Counted from the stretch's first letter, positions 1-6,943 are shown. The stretch: DNA of 13,248 bases from DATKMS01 sp041497995 (GCA_041497995.1 JBGQHM010000178.1:1-13248), one strand, 5' to 3'. Program-made: numbers and translations. The notes: generated by a model not told the origin, from the letters alone.

Positions 1-1410
1 AGACGGGTCGTCGATCCAGTGCAAGTCTTCGATGACCATGATCACCGGGCTGCGCTTGCTGAGACCGCCGATGAGGCGCGCCATAGCCTCGAACTCCTGG
101 CGTTTGAGCTCGTCGGCTGAGACATCGGCGAGTTGATCGCTTCGCACCGCAAGCATCCGGCACAAATACGGCAGGAGTTCCTCGAACTCCTTACCAAGGC
201 TGCGGAGCTGCTGTGCCAGCTTCTCGGGGCACGCCCCGGACCCACCCCGCGAATCAGGTGCCAGATCGAAGTGCTGTCGGAGCATACTGATCCACGGCGC
301 ATAGGGCAGTCCGTGGGTCATCGAAGAGCAGCGGCCTTCGAGAAAGATGACGTCCTCGTTGGCCAGCTGCTGCTTGAACTCGTAGAGCAGCCGGGACTTG
401 CCGCTGCCGGCCTCGCCCACGACCGCAACCACCTGCGCGAGATCGCCGGCCAGACGCTGATAGCACGCGTGCAGCTGCGCCAACTCCGCATCGCGCCCCA
501 CCAGCTTGGTGAGGCCGCGGGCGGCGGCGATCGCCATGGGCGTCGTCGCTTCGCTTTCACCGAGGACGCGATAGGCGGCAACCGGTTCGCTCTTGCCTTT
601 CACATCGAACACACCGGCGGGCTGCAGCTGGAAGAATCCGCGCACGCGGCGATAGGTGGTCTCGCTCACGAGGATCGCTCCGGGCTCTGCGAGCGACTGC
701 ATCCGCGCTGCGAGGTTCGTCGTATCGCCGATCGCTGTGTAGTCGAGCTTGAGATCGTTGCCGACGGCCCCGACGACGACCGGGCCGGTATTGATCCCAA
801 AGCGCGCCTGCAGCTCGAAGCCGCGGCGCGTTCGGAGCTGCTCGTTCAGCTCACCCAACGCCGTGCGGATGGCGAGGGCCGCTCGCACGGCGCGATGCGG
901 TGCGTCTTCGTGGGCGATCGGGGCACCAAAGAGCGCCATCACGCCGTCACCCGCGAGCTGATTCACGATGCCCTCGAACTTGTACACTTCGCGGAAGGCC
1001 ACCTCGAGGTATTCGCCGAGCAGGTCGCGATACTCCTCCGGATCGAGGCGCTCGGCGATCGCCGTCGAGCCCACGAGATCGCAGAACAGCACCGTCACTA
1101 GCTTACGTGCACCGACCACCGCGCCTTTGCTGTCCAGAATCTTCTGGGCCAGCTCGGCGGGAATCAGCGCCGGCAACCGAGCGAGGCGATCGTTGCCGGC
1201 GGCAGCAGCCTGCGGGGCCGAGGGTTTACCCGCTTCAGTGCCATTGTCCTGCACCTCGGCGGCGATCCGAAATCCGCAATCGGGGCAGAACCGGAAGCTG
1301 GGGTCCACCGTCGCGCCGCAGTTCGGACACGGAACCGTCGCGGCGGCACCACAGTGGTGACAAAACTTTTTTCCGGAGATCAGCTCCGTTCCGCAACTCG
1401 TACACAGCAC
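1..1410 (-). CDS. Zinc-ribbon / class III adenylate-guanylate cyclase / AAA ATPase signalling protein (C-terminus cut by window edge)
   Basis: The frame is open to position 1, giving 470 residues with the C-terminus missing. Residues 3-45 form a double zinc ribbon with four CxxC pairs (C3/C6, C17/C20, C28/C31, C42/C45). Residues 102-283 are a class III cyclase domain: metal aspartates D111 (in FCDLVGS) and D155 (in LAGDGVMALFGAP), with N232 and R236 of GDTTNLAAR as transition-state residues. The substrate-choosing positions appear to be Q151 and T225 rather than the canonical Lys/Asp, so ATP versus GTP cannot be settled. An ATPase of the type found in LuxR-like/tetratricopeptide cyclase proteins begins near 303, with Walker A GEAGSGKS (332-339) and Walker B VIMVIEDLHW (456-465). 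The GTG start at 1410 follows GAAGG with 7 nt spacing and lies just before the first ribbon cysteine. It probably makes cAMP or cGMP in the cytoplasm under control of the ATPase and missing C-terminal repeats. The gene is 86 bp downstream of the MBL-fold gene on the same strand. Confidence 0.9.
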   Translation of the reverse strand, partial: MLCTSCGTELISGKKFCHHCGAAATVPCPNCGATVDPSFRFCPDCGFRIAAEVQDNGTEAGKPSAPQAAAAGNDRLARLPALIPAELAQKILDSKGAVVGARKLVTVLFCDLVGSTAIAERLDPEEYRDLLGEYLEVAFREVYKFEGIVNQLAGDGVMALFGAPIAHEDAPHRAVRAALAIRTALGELNEQLRTRRGFELQARFGINTGPVVVGAVGNDLKLDYTAIGDTTNLAARMQSLAEPGAILVSETTYRRVRGFFQLQPAGVFDVKGKSEPVAAYRVLGESEATTPMAIAAARGLTKLVGRDAELAQLHACYQRLAGDLAQVVAVVGEAGSGKSRLLYEFKQQLANEDVIFLEGRCSSMTHGLPYAPWISMLRQHFDLAPDSRGGSGACPEKLAQQLRSLGKEFEELLPYLCRMLAVRSDQLADVSADELKRQEFEAMARLIGGLSKRSPVIMVIEDLHWIDDPS

Positions 1411-1496
1411 GTCGAAACCTTCGCCTCGAACCAACGTCGAGTCAAGCACCCCCGATTCGCCGCTTGTCTGATGTGCATACGTCCACGCCTGGCCGC

Positions 1497-2498
1497 TTAC
1501 CAGCGACGGCTCTCACCCACGTCAAGCGTCCACGCCTGATCGACCTCGAGGCCATGCTGTTCTGCCGCCGCGTGGAAGCGGCGCGGCGGCTCGTCGAGCG
1601 GCTCGTCGGTGAGGTCGAAGGTGCCGAAGTGCATGCCGATGACACGCGCCGCGCTCATGTCGACAGCTGCCTGCATGGCCTCTTCTGGGTTCAGGTGAAC
1701 CGAATGCATGATGGGACGCGGATCGTAGGCGCCGATCGGAATCGCCGCGAGATCGATCGGTCCGAGGCGCTTGCCGATCTCCGCAAAACCCTTGAAGTAG
1801 CCGGTGTCGCCGGCGTGATAGAAGCGGCGCGTGGGTCCCTCCACCACCCATCCGGCCCACAGCCGGCGGTTGCCGTCGGCCAGCGACCGCCCGCAGAAAT
1901 GCTGCGCGGGCACACAATGAATCCGAATGGGTCCGATCTCGTCGGTCTGCCACCAGTCCAGCTCGACGGCGTCTCCGCCTGCCGCACGGACCAGCTCACC
2001 CAACCCGAGCGGCACAATGAAGCGGGCACCACGCGCTGCGAGGGCCTGCACCGACGGCACGTCGGTATGATCGTAGTGATCGTGCGAGAGCAGCACGAAG
2101 TCGATATCCGGCAGATCCTGCAGCGGCACACCGGGCGGCACGAGGCGCTTTGGCCCGGCGAAGCCCACCGGGCTGGCGCGCTCCGAGAAAATGGGATCCG
2201 TCAGGAACGTCACCCCGTCCATGCGCACCAACATGGTGGAGTGTCCGATCCAAGTGATGCTCGGGTTACGCATCATCGCCACCCGATCAAACGGAACGAG
2301 ACGCGCCCCGCCGGAGCGCGGCACCAGCGACGTCCATGCCTTGCGCAGAAAGAAGGGGAACATTTCGCCGAACCCCGGGAGGTCGCGCGGACCCGCACGG
2401 TTCACGAAACGGTCGCCATCGCGTGGGGCACCCGCCCTAGCCATGAGTGGCACCAGCAGAATGACCCCGAGGCTGAAACATCTCACGCCGTAGCGCAC
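1497..2498 (-). CDS. Exported metallo-beta-lactamase-fold hydrolase (NAPE-PLD / RomA-like)
   Basis: This is a 333-residue protein with an N-terminal hydrophobic signal sequence (about 1-22, ending LMARA-GAP). The MBL core follows: TWIGHSTML (82-90), TDP (100-102), the metal motif SHDHYDHTD (138-146: H139, H141, D143, H144), a further metal His in PAQHF (H200), bridging D231 in AGDTGYF, and H289 in IGMHFGTF. The spacing and the GHSTxL, DPxxSxRxSP and MHSVHLNPEEA motifs are those of the NAPE-hydrolysing phospholipase D/RomA branch rather than true beta-lactamases. The likely role is hydrolysis of a phosphodiester or other ester outside the cytoplasm; the substrate is unknown. The annotated start is GTG 2498. 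GTG 2486 is an attractive alternative because it overlaps the stop of a short upstream ORF as GTGA and still gives a good signal peptide. The gene lies 118 bp downstream of the copper-monooxygenase gene, beyond a strong hairpin, so it may be transcribed separately. Confidence 0.88.
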   Translation of the reverse strand: MRYGVRCFSLGVILLVPLMARAGAPRDGDRFVNRAGPRDLPGFGEMFPFFLRKAWTSLVPRSGGARLVPFDRVAMMRNPSITWIGHSTMLVRMDGVTFLTDPIFSERASPVGFAGPKRLVPPGVPLQDLPDIDFVLLSHDHYDHTDVPSVQALAARGARFIVPLGLGELVRAAGGDAVELDWWQTDEIGPIRIHCVPAQHFCGRSLADGNRRLWAGWVVEGPTRRFYHAGDTGYFKGFAEIGKRLGPIDLAAIPIGAYDPRPIMHSVHLNPEEAMQAAVDMSAARVIGMHFGTFDLTDEPLDEPPRRFHAAAEQHGLEVDQAWTLDVGESRRW

Positions 2499-2527
2499 GG
2501 CAACGCGGCCAAGTGTTGGTACTGCAT
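2483..2527 (-). CDS. Possible 14-residue leader peptide upstream of the MBL-fold gene
   Basis: A short ORF, MQYQHLAALPCATA, starts at ATG 2527, 4 nt after a perfect GGAGG (complement of 2532-2536). Its TGA overlaps codon 5 of the MBL-fold gene as GTGA. The MBL gene itself has no convincing ribosome binding site before GTG 2498, so translation could be coupled through this leader. This is inference from spacing alone. The peptide has no recognised family and could be chance in GC-rich DNA. Confidence 0.22.
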   Translation of the reverse strand: MQYQHLAALPCATA

Positions 2528-2581
2528 CGCGCCTCCATTGTGCCCGTAACGGTCGCTACCGCAAGGCGGGCGCGGAAATGG

Positions 2582-2609
2582 CGCGGGGCAGGCGGCCGCC
2601 AGCCCCGCG
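2582..2609 (-). terminator. GC-rich hairpin after the Cu-monooxygenase gene
   Basis: A perfect 8-bp inverted repeat CGCGGGGC/GCCCCGCG encloses a 12-nt centre that is itself palindromic (GGCGGCCGCC flanked by mismatched bases). It begins 8 nt after the stop at 2617. No U-tract follows, so it is either a non-canonical terminator or an mRNA 3'-end stabiliser. Confidence 0.5.
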
Positions 2610-2616
2610 GTGGAAC

Positions 2617-4605
2617 TCACGGCACGTAGAACTGACCGAGCAGCAGGAACATCTCATCTTCGGTGGTGACGCCGCCATGCAGTGGGCACGCGTCGCACAT
2701 CCCGTCACCCGCGCCCGCCGCCGAGTCACATGACTGATTCCGCTTGATCTGGTTGGCGCCGGTGCACGGTGCACCGATCTGTCCTGCAACGCAGTTCGTC
2801 GGGGTCTGACAGGGCCCACCGACTCCGGGAACGGCAATCGGCGGATTCGGCGACGTCGACTTACGCTTCACCTCGGTCGGGTTGGTGAAGCCGTTGTCGT
2901 ACAACCCGCAGTAGGTGAGCGACCGGTCGCTGTCATTCGGTCGAGAGAAGATCATCGGCGGGTCAAAGCGTTCGACGATCGGGTCGTTGTAGAGCTGACT
3001 GACGTAGACGAAACTGTCGTCCATCTTACGCGGCGCCGCATCGGGCACGCCATCGAGCGTAGCGTTCACTGCAGTGAGGATCTCATTGATGGCCACCTCG
3101 CCGTCACCGTTCGCGTCTGCTTCGACACAGGCGTCCACTGATGAGGTACCGAGCGCGATGTTCACGCCCGTGATGAGCTCGTTGACGGTCACAGACTGGT
3201 CGAAGTTACAGTCACCCGTCCGCGGCCGCGTCATTGAAGTGCAGCCGGCACCCGGACAGAAGGCGGGGCTGGCGAAGTCGGCGCCGAAGGGGTCGCACGG
3301 CTGGCCTTGGTTCGGACCGCCGTCGCAGGTGTACGCTCCGATGAAGGTCCGCCACCGCTTCATGCGCTTGTGGGCGTGCGAGCTCAGCTCGAAAAGGTGC
3401 GTGTTTGGATCCAGCACGTGGATGTTGCACACCTCTTCGGTGGAAAACGCCGGCACCTCCATCTTGAAAATCTTGGTCGTATCAAAGATCTGTATGGAAG
3501 GTGACTTCTGCTCGTCCGGCGCGGCGAAGAAGAAGTTCAGCCAAGCTTCCAGCTTGCCGTCGGTATCAGTGAGATTGAAAGCATGCGAGTTCCACATGAT
3601 GACGCCTTTGAGTGGAATCTCGCGATACACGCCTTCGGGAAAGCGGTACTCGACAGCGGTCTGCTGGGTGCCGGAGAAACCCACTGAATTGATGCCCAGG
3701 CCGGCGTCGCCCGGGCCGAAGCCGATGCACGCAATGCTGGTGGTGACAGCCGAAGAACACAGGCCATCCCCGCAGAACGTCAGGTTCGTCGGGTCGCAGC
3801 TCTGGCCATCAAGCGCGCCACCGTCACAGCGGTACTCACCCCACCCGGGATCATTCGGCGACGCATCCCCCAGGTACAAATTCGTGATGAGATGGTGGCT
3901 TTGCGGAGTCTGGCGAACCGTATTGAGTTTGTAACGGAAGCCCTTTCCGTCAGGGGTGCGGAACTCTGCAGGTACCTGATCGGTCACGTCGTAGTAACTC
4001 GCGAAGCACGTCTCGCGCTCAGTATGGGCTGGCAATATCCACGCGGGCATCCGGATTTGCACCCCGGTCCCGGGATCGGGCGGTGGTAGCGGCTTGACCA
4101 CCAGTGGCGCGGGCGGCGGCAAACAGGCGTTGAGCAACGTGTCGGTTCCCTCTACCACACCATCCTTCGGCGCGCCCTTTTGGATCCACAGACGCATGGC
4201 ATCCAGCTCATCGGCTGACAGCGCCGGCACAGGATCGAGCGGCATGGGCCGCAGCGGCGCCTTCCACTCAGCCGGATCGGTTTTGGCGGCGAGATTGAGC
4301 CACAACAGACTCTGTTCCTTCTCCCCAGCGAAGACACGTTTGATGCCGGGAACCGTGGTGGCCTCGACATCGACGAGATTCTGGTATGCGACATCAGCCC
4401 GGAGATCGAGCCCACCGGATACTGCCGAACCATGGCAGAGGTCGTTGGTACATCCGCGGTTCTCAAAGATCGCTTTCTGGATCAAGGCGAATGTGCTCGG
4501 AAACGAACCCCCGGAACAGTCCTCCGCCACCGCGGCGCCCACCTGCAAGAGGCTCATGACCCCTGCAGCTGTCAGCACACGTATGCCCATGCTCGACCAA
4601 CTCAT
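2617..4605 (-). CDS. Exported cytochrome c / PHM-like copper type II monooxygenase with dockerin-like and Cys-rich insertions
   Basis: Starting at ATG 4605 the protein has 662 residues. GAGGAG lies 5 nt upstream; a GTG two codons earlier would overlap that site. A signal peptide spans 1-27 (AAVA-ED). Residues 35-150 resemble the planctomycete-type cytochrome c found in secreted proteins: heme motif C52-x4-C57-H58, GGLDLR, likely axial Met in RPMP (M121), then LWIQKGAP. A Pro-rich linker (163-178) leads to a domain with every copper ligand expected of peptidylglycine alpha-hydroxylating monooxygenase. The CuH ligands are H237/H238 (QSHHLI) and H341 (WNSHAF). The CuM ligands are H410/H412 (SSHAHKRM) and M652 (TEDEMF). 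Cys-rich inserts lie at 260-283, 427-455 and 599-640, and a dockerin-like module at 464-519. The cytochrome could feed electrons to copper for hydroxylation of an unknown substrate in the periplasm or at the surface. The gene is downstream of the GST gene but has its own promoter candidate. Confidence 0.88.
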   Translation of the reverse strand: MSWSSMGIRVLTAAGVMSLLQVGAAVAEDCSGGSFPSTFALIQKAIFENRGCTNDLCHGSAVSGGLDLRADVAYQNLVDVEATTVPGIKRVFAGEKEQSLLWLNLAAKTDPAEWKAPLRPMPLDPVPALSADELDAMRLWIQKGAPKDGVVEGTDTLLNACLPPPAPLVVKPLPPPDPGTGVQIRMPAWILPAHTERETCFASYYDVTDQVPAEFRTPDGKGFRYKLNTVRQTPQSHHLITNLYLGDASPNDPGWGEYRCDGGALDGQSCDPTNLTFCGDGLCSSAVTTSIACIGFGPGDAGLGINSVGFSGTQQTAVEYRFPEGVYREIPLKGVIMWNSHAFNLTDTDGKLEAWLNFFFAAPDEQKSPSIQIFDTTKIFKMEVPAFSTEEVCNIHVLDPNTHLFELSSHAHKRMKRWRTFIGAYTCDGGPNQGQPCDPFGADFASPAFCPGAGCTSMTRPRTGDCNFDQSVTVNELITGVNIALGTSSVDACVEADANGDGEVAINEILTAVNATLDGVPDAAPRKMDDSFVYVSQLYNDPIVERFDPPMIFSRPNDSDRSLTYCGLYDNGFTNPTEVKRKSTSPNPPIAVPGVGGPCQTPTNCVAGQIGAPCTGANQIKRNQSCDSAAGAGDGMCDACPLHGGVTTEDEMFLLLGQFYVP
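3049..3216 (-). other. Dockerin-like EF-hand module inserted in the monooxygenase domain
   Basis: This segment encodes residues 464-519 of the monooxygenase protein. It holds two EF-hand-like calcium loops: GDCNFDQSVTVNEL with acidic positions D465, N467, D469 and E476, and ADANGDGEVAINEI with D497, N499, D501 and E508. Each loop is followed by a similar helix (ITGVNIALG and LTAVNATLDG). Two C468/C495-type cysteines (counted from the GTG two codons upstream) could form a disulfide. The duplicated loop-helix pattern is the dockerin type I signature. In this setting it is more likely a structural calcium clamp than part of a cellulosome, because no cohesin or cellulase is in view. Confidence 0.7.
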
Positions 4606-4641
4606 ACCCACTCCTCTCGCCCGGTTGCTTAGCGTATGCTG

Positions 4642-4670
4642 ACACTAGCGACGGTGACGCGATTACTCAA
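4642..4670 (-). promoter_or_regulatory. Candidate sigma70-type promoter for the Cu-monooxygenase gene
   Basis: On the minus strand TTGAGT (4670-4665) and TAGTGT (4647-4642) are separated by exactly 17 bp. The predicted transcript start falls about 30 nt before ATG 4605, leaving room for the GAGGAG ribosome binding site. Both hexamers are partial matches. Confidence 0.35.
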
Positions 4671-4709
4671 CACAATCCGGCCCGAAAAGCCGATTTCCTG
4701 GACTGACCG

Positions 4710-4745
4710 GTCGCGCCGCCGTTGGAGCCCCGTAAGCCGCGCGAC
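4710..4745 (-). terminator. Possible stem-loop at the end of the GST gene
   Basis: The 7-bp inverted repeat GTCGCGC (4710-4716)/GCGCGAC (4739-4745) has a 22-nt loop, and one arm overlaps the first base of the GST stop codon. No U-tract is present and the large loop weakens the case. It may contribute to transcript ending before the downstream promoter. Confidence 0.25.
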
Positions 4746-5512
4746 TACGCCGGCCGCTCCATCGAGTGACCGCGGTGCTTCCGGTAGATGTCCGCTGCCC
4801 ACTGGAAGGCCGGATGCGTCTGCAAGGAAGCCCTGTAGCGTGCGGCCGACTCAGGTAACGGGGTGATCAGCGGATACGGAAACTCGGGGGGCATGACCAC
4901 CGGCGACAGCAGCGCCGCGGCGGTCAGGTCGGCGACGCTGAACTCGGTGCCGACGAGATAACCGCTCGGCTGCAACTCTGCCGCCACGCGGTCGAAGGCT
5001 GCCTGCACCTTCGTCCGCCCAGCCGCAGCGCCCGCCGCATTGATCCGCATGTCCGCTCGCATGATTGTGCTCACCACGGGATAGGCAGCTCGATACAGTC
5101 GCCGGGTCGTCGCGCCCCAACCCATGCTAAGTTGCGCCGCGGTGAAATCGGCGTCCGGCATGATCTCGTAGAACCACGTGCGGCGAATGTGTGGTCCGAG
5201 CTCCTCATCGAAGAACTCTTCCAGCGCCAGCGCGCGGGCGCGGTCAAGGGCGTCCCGCGGATACAGCGGCGGATCCGGTTGCATCTCTTCGACCGCTTCG
5301 ATGATCCGCGTCGAGTCGGCGATCGCCTTGCCGTCAATCACCAGCACGGGCACCGCCTTCTGTCCCGACATCCACAGAACGCGCGGCGCGTGAGGCCCGG
5401 GGAGCAACGAACGGCGCACGTGCGGGATGCCTTTGAAGTCCAGCGCCCAACGCGCCTTGTCGTTGTAGTGGGAGTACTTGAACTGCCAGAGAACCGGGTC
5501 AGCCATGCTCAC
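4745..5512 (-). CDS. Glutathione S-transferase family protein
   Basis: This 255-residue protein has the two-domain GST layout. The thioredoxin-fold N-domain includes KARWALDFKGIPH (19-31), the cis-proline in AVPVL (P55), and D66-S67 in IADSTRIIE, which bind the gamma-glutamyl part of glutathione in the family. The all-alpha C-domain begins near 95. It carries the conserved YLVGTEFSVADL (185-196), with S192 and D195 as the N-capping box. The usual active-site Ser/Cys stretch is replaced by YSHYND (13-18), so S14 or Y13/Y16 would have to activate the thiol. The family conjugates or reduces lipophilic electrophiles in the cytoplasm; the substrate is not visible here. The GTG start at 5512 has AGGGG 7 nt upstream; ATG 5506 (codon 3) is the alternative. 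It is 43 bp downstream of the DsbA-family gene and probably co-transcribed with it. Confidence 0.88.
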   Translation of the reverse strand: MSMADPVLWQFKYSHYNDKARWALDFKGIPHVRRSLLPGPHAPRVLWMSGQKAVPVLVIDGKAIADSTRIIEAVEEMQPDPPLYPRDALDRARALALEEFFDEELGPHIRRTWFYEIMPDADFTAAQLSMGWGATTRRLYRAAYPVVSTIMRADMRINAAGAAAGRTKVQAAFDRVAAELQPSGYLVGTEFSVADLTAAALLSPVVMPPEFPYPLITPLPESAARYRASLQTHPAFQWAADIYRKHRGHSMERPA

Positions 5513-5555
5513 ACGTGCGCCCCTGCGCAGCGACTACCGCCAGCGGACGGCGCGG

Positions 5556-6206
5556 TCAAGCGCCGTGCGCCTCCGACAAGACGCGCACTTTGGCCTCCAG
5601 CCAATCGACGCGGTCCTTTCCAAAAAAGCGCTCGCCCTCGACCACCCATGTCGGGATGCCGGGACAGGCGTCACGGTCGAACGCCGCGAGCGCCGCATCC
5701 AGAACACGCTTCATGTCGGCCTGCAGTGCACGCTGCAGCAGCGCGTCGGGATCGAGTCCGGCTGCGGTCGCAGCGTGGCGTACGACGGATTCCTCGTTGA
5801 CGTCGAGTCCCTCCACCCAAGCGGCGCGGAACAGTGCCCGGTCGAGCTGCACCTCGTTCCCGCTCCCCAGCGCGGCGTAGTATGCACGCGCTGGCAGCTC
5901 CTCGCGATCGTAGGGCGCCTGCCGCCAGCGGGCAGCGCGCGCCGCGAACACTCCAGGATCGAGCAGGTGCAGCTCGATTCCATGCCGTGTTGCCCACCGC
6001 ATGCAGTCCTCGCGGTGGTAGGAAGTTTGCGACGGGCTCTCCTTGCTGCCGACCAAGTCGGCGACCTTCACCCCGCGCTGTTGTGGAATGCAGATCGGCC
6101 GCCGCTCGATCACGACCGGCAACCCGCTCAGCGCGCGTTCCGCAAGGACGACGCCCAGGTACGCATTGGGCGAGTGGTAGATCGTGTAGCTCACCACGGT
6201 GATCAT
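5556..6206 (-). CDS. DsbA-family oxidoreductase, 2-hydroxychromene-2-carboxylate isomerase / kappa-GST-like
   Basis: This 216-residue thioredoxin-fold protein starts with a beta strand and the active-site turn YHSPNAYLG. S12 stands where HCCA isomerase and kappa-class GST have their glutathione-activating serine, in place of the CxxC of DsbA. A helical insertion (about 60-175) is followed by the cis-Pro loop GIPT (183-186) and VVEGERFFGKDRVDWLE (188-204), closely matching the HCCA-isomerase C-terminus. The family catalyses glutathione-dependent isomerisation in naphthalene-type ring catabolism or related thiol chemistry; the substrate here is unknown. ATG 6206 is chosen because the first strand begins there. 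The frame stays open upstream to 6695, but that extension would run antisense across the SnoaL-like gene. GTG 6236 is possible but lacks a ribosome binding site. The gene is probably the first of a two-gene unit with the GST. Confidence 0.85.
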   Translation of the reverse strand: MITVVSYTIYHSPNAYLGVVLAERALSGLPVVIERRPICIPQQRGVKVADLVGSKESPSQTSYHREDCMRWATRHGIELHLLDPGVFAARAARWRQAPYDREELPARAYYAALGSGNEVQLDRALFRAAWVEGLDVNEESVVRHAATAAGLDPDALLQRALQADMKRVLDAALAAFDRDACPGIPTWVVEGERFFGKDRVDWLEAKVRVLSEAHGA

Positions 6207-6309
6207 GGTCCGGCCGGAGCGCCGCAGGACGATCACACGCCATGGACCAACTTGTCTACCACACCGTCTCAACACTCGTTGGAGCCACACAGCGCACGGC
6301 GGACCGACG

Positions 6310-6327
6310 GCGGTAGGCGCGGTAGGC
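6310..6327 (+). repeat. Tandem 9-bp direct repeat in the divergent intergenic region
   Basis: GCGGTAGGC occurs twice, head to tail, at 6310-6318 and 6319-6327. It sits 13 bp upstream of the -35 box proposed for the SnoaL-like gene and could be a tandem operator half-site or a small duplication. No regulator family can be named. Confidence 0.4.
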
Positions 6328-6339
6328 GGGGGCCGATGG

Positions 6340-6369
6340 TTGACGGCGAGCAGGCGACGGCTGTAGAGA
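6340..6369 (+). promoter_or_regulatory. Candidate promoter for the SnoaL-like gene
   Basis: TTGACG (6340-6345) and TAGAGA (6364-6369) are separated by 18 bp. The leader would be about 45 nt, ending with the AAGGAGGG ribosome binding site at 6408-6415, 4 nt before ATG 6420. The -35 box is near consensus; the -10 box matches 3 of 6. Confidence 0.4.
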
Positions 6370-6419
6370 GCACCTGCAGTGTGAATCGGCAACTCAACGT
6401 CTTGGCGAAGGAGGGACCG

Positions 6420-6935
6420 ATGAGACAGCTTCTGATCATGATAGCGGTGGCATGCGTAGCGGCGACCGCGGGCGCGCAGAACCCAGCCCCAAAGAGTGAC
6501 GCAGGCAAGTTGAAGTCCGACATCGTGAACGAGGAGGCGATCCGTAAGCTGTACGAGCAGTTCACGATGGCGTGGAACAAACACGACCCCAAGGCGATGG
6601 CAGCGATGTGGGTCGAAGACGGCGACGAAGTTGAGCCCGACGGACACGTCGCCAAGGGCCGCGCCGAGCTCGCGAAGATGCTCGCCATGCAGCACGACTC
6701 GGTAATGAAGAAGACCAAGCTGACGCTGAGCATCGACTCCGTCTGGTTCGTCAGCGCCGACGTGGCGCTGGTCGACGGCACATACGAAGTCAGCGGCATC
6801 GTCGCGCCCGACGGCAAGGAACTCCCTCCCCGCAAGGGTCGGCTCTCCAGCATCTTGCTCGATGAGCGCGGCAAGTGGTCGATCGCGGCCAGCCGCTTGA
6901 TGATCCCAGCACCGCTACCCTGGAAGCCTAGCTGA
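6420..6935 (+). CDS. Exported SnoaL-like / DUF4440 (SgcJ/EcaC-type) protein
   Basis: This 171-residue protein has a signal peptide (1-19, ATAGA-QN). A single cone-shaped alpha+beta domain follows. Residues 38-50 (EEAIRKLYEQFTM) and AWNKHDPKAMAAMW (51-64) are the typical first helices of the NTF2/SnoaL superfamily. EPDGHVAKGRAEL (72-84) is the usual substrate-pocket turn, and the last strands end in RGKWSIAASRLM (150-161). The superfamily holds small-molecule binding proteins and isomerases; the exported DUF4440 branch has no firm biochemical role, so this may simply be a ligand-binding protein of the periplasm. The start is set by a strong AAGGAGGG site 4 nt upstream. It is divergent from the DsbA-family gene and closed by a 12-bp hairpin, so it looks monocistronic. 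Confidence 0.86.
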   Translation: MRQLLIMIAVACVAATAGAQNPAPKSDAGKLKSDIVNEEAIRKLYEQFTMAWNKHDPKAMAAMWVEDGDEVEPDGHVAKGRAELAKMLAMQHDSVMKKTKLTLSIDSVWFVSADVALVDGTYEVSGIVAPDGKELPPRKGRLSSILLDERGKWSIAASRLMIPAPLPWKPS

Positions 6936-6943
6936 CGCAGATT

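Noticed and set aside
133..1101. 322-codon plus-strand open frame
   Set aside because: It is antisense to the cyclase/ATPase gene, whose minus frame shows zinc-ribbon, cyclase and Walker motifs. The plus frame has low-complexity R/A/H composition and no domain.
900..2549. 549-codon plus-strand open frame
   Set aside because: It crosses the boundary of two real minus-strand genes and has no recognisable motif; a GC-rich shadow frame.
3074..3934. 286-codon plus-strand open frame
   Set aside because: Antisense to the copper-monooxygenase coding region, with no domain and no ribosome binding site.
6207..6695. N-terminal extension of the DsbA-family gene up to 6695
   Set aside because: The extension would run antisense over the SnoaL-like gene and through its promoter. 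The conserved fold starts at ATG 6206.
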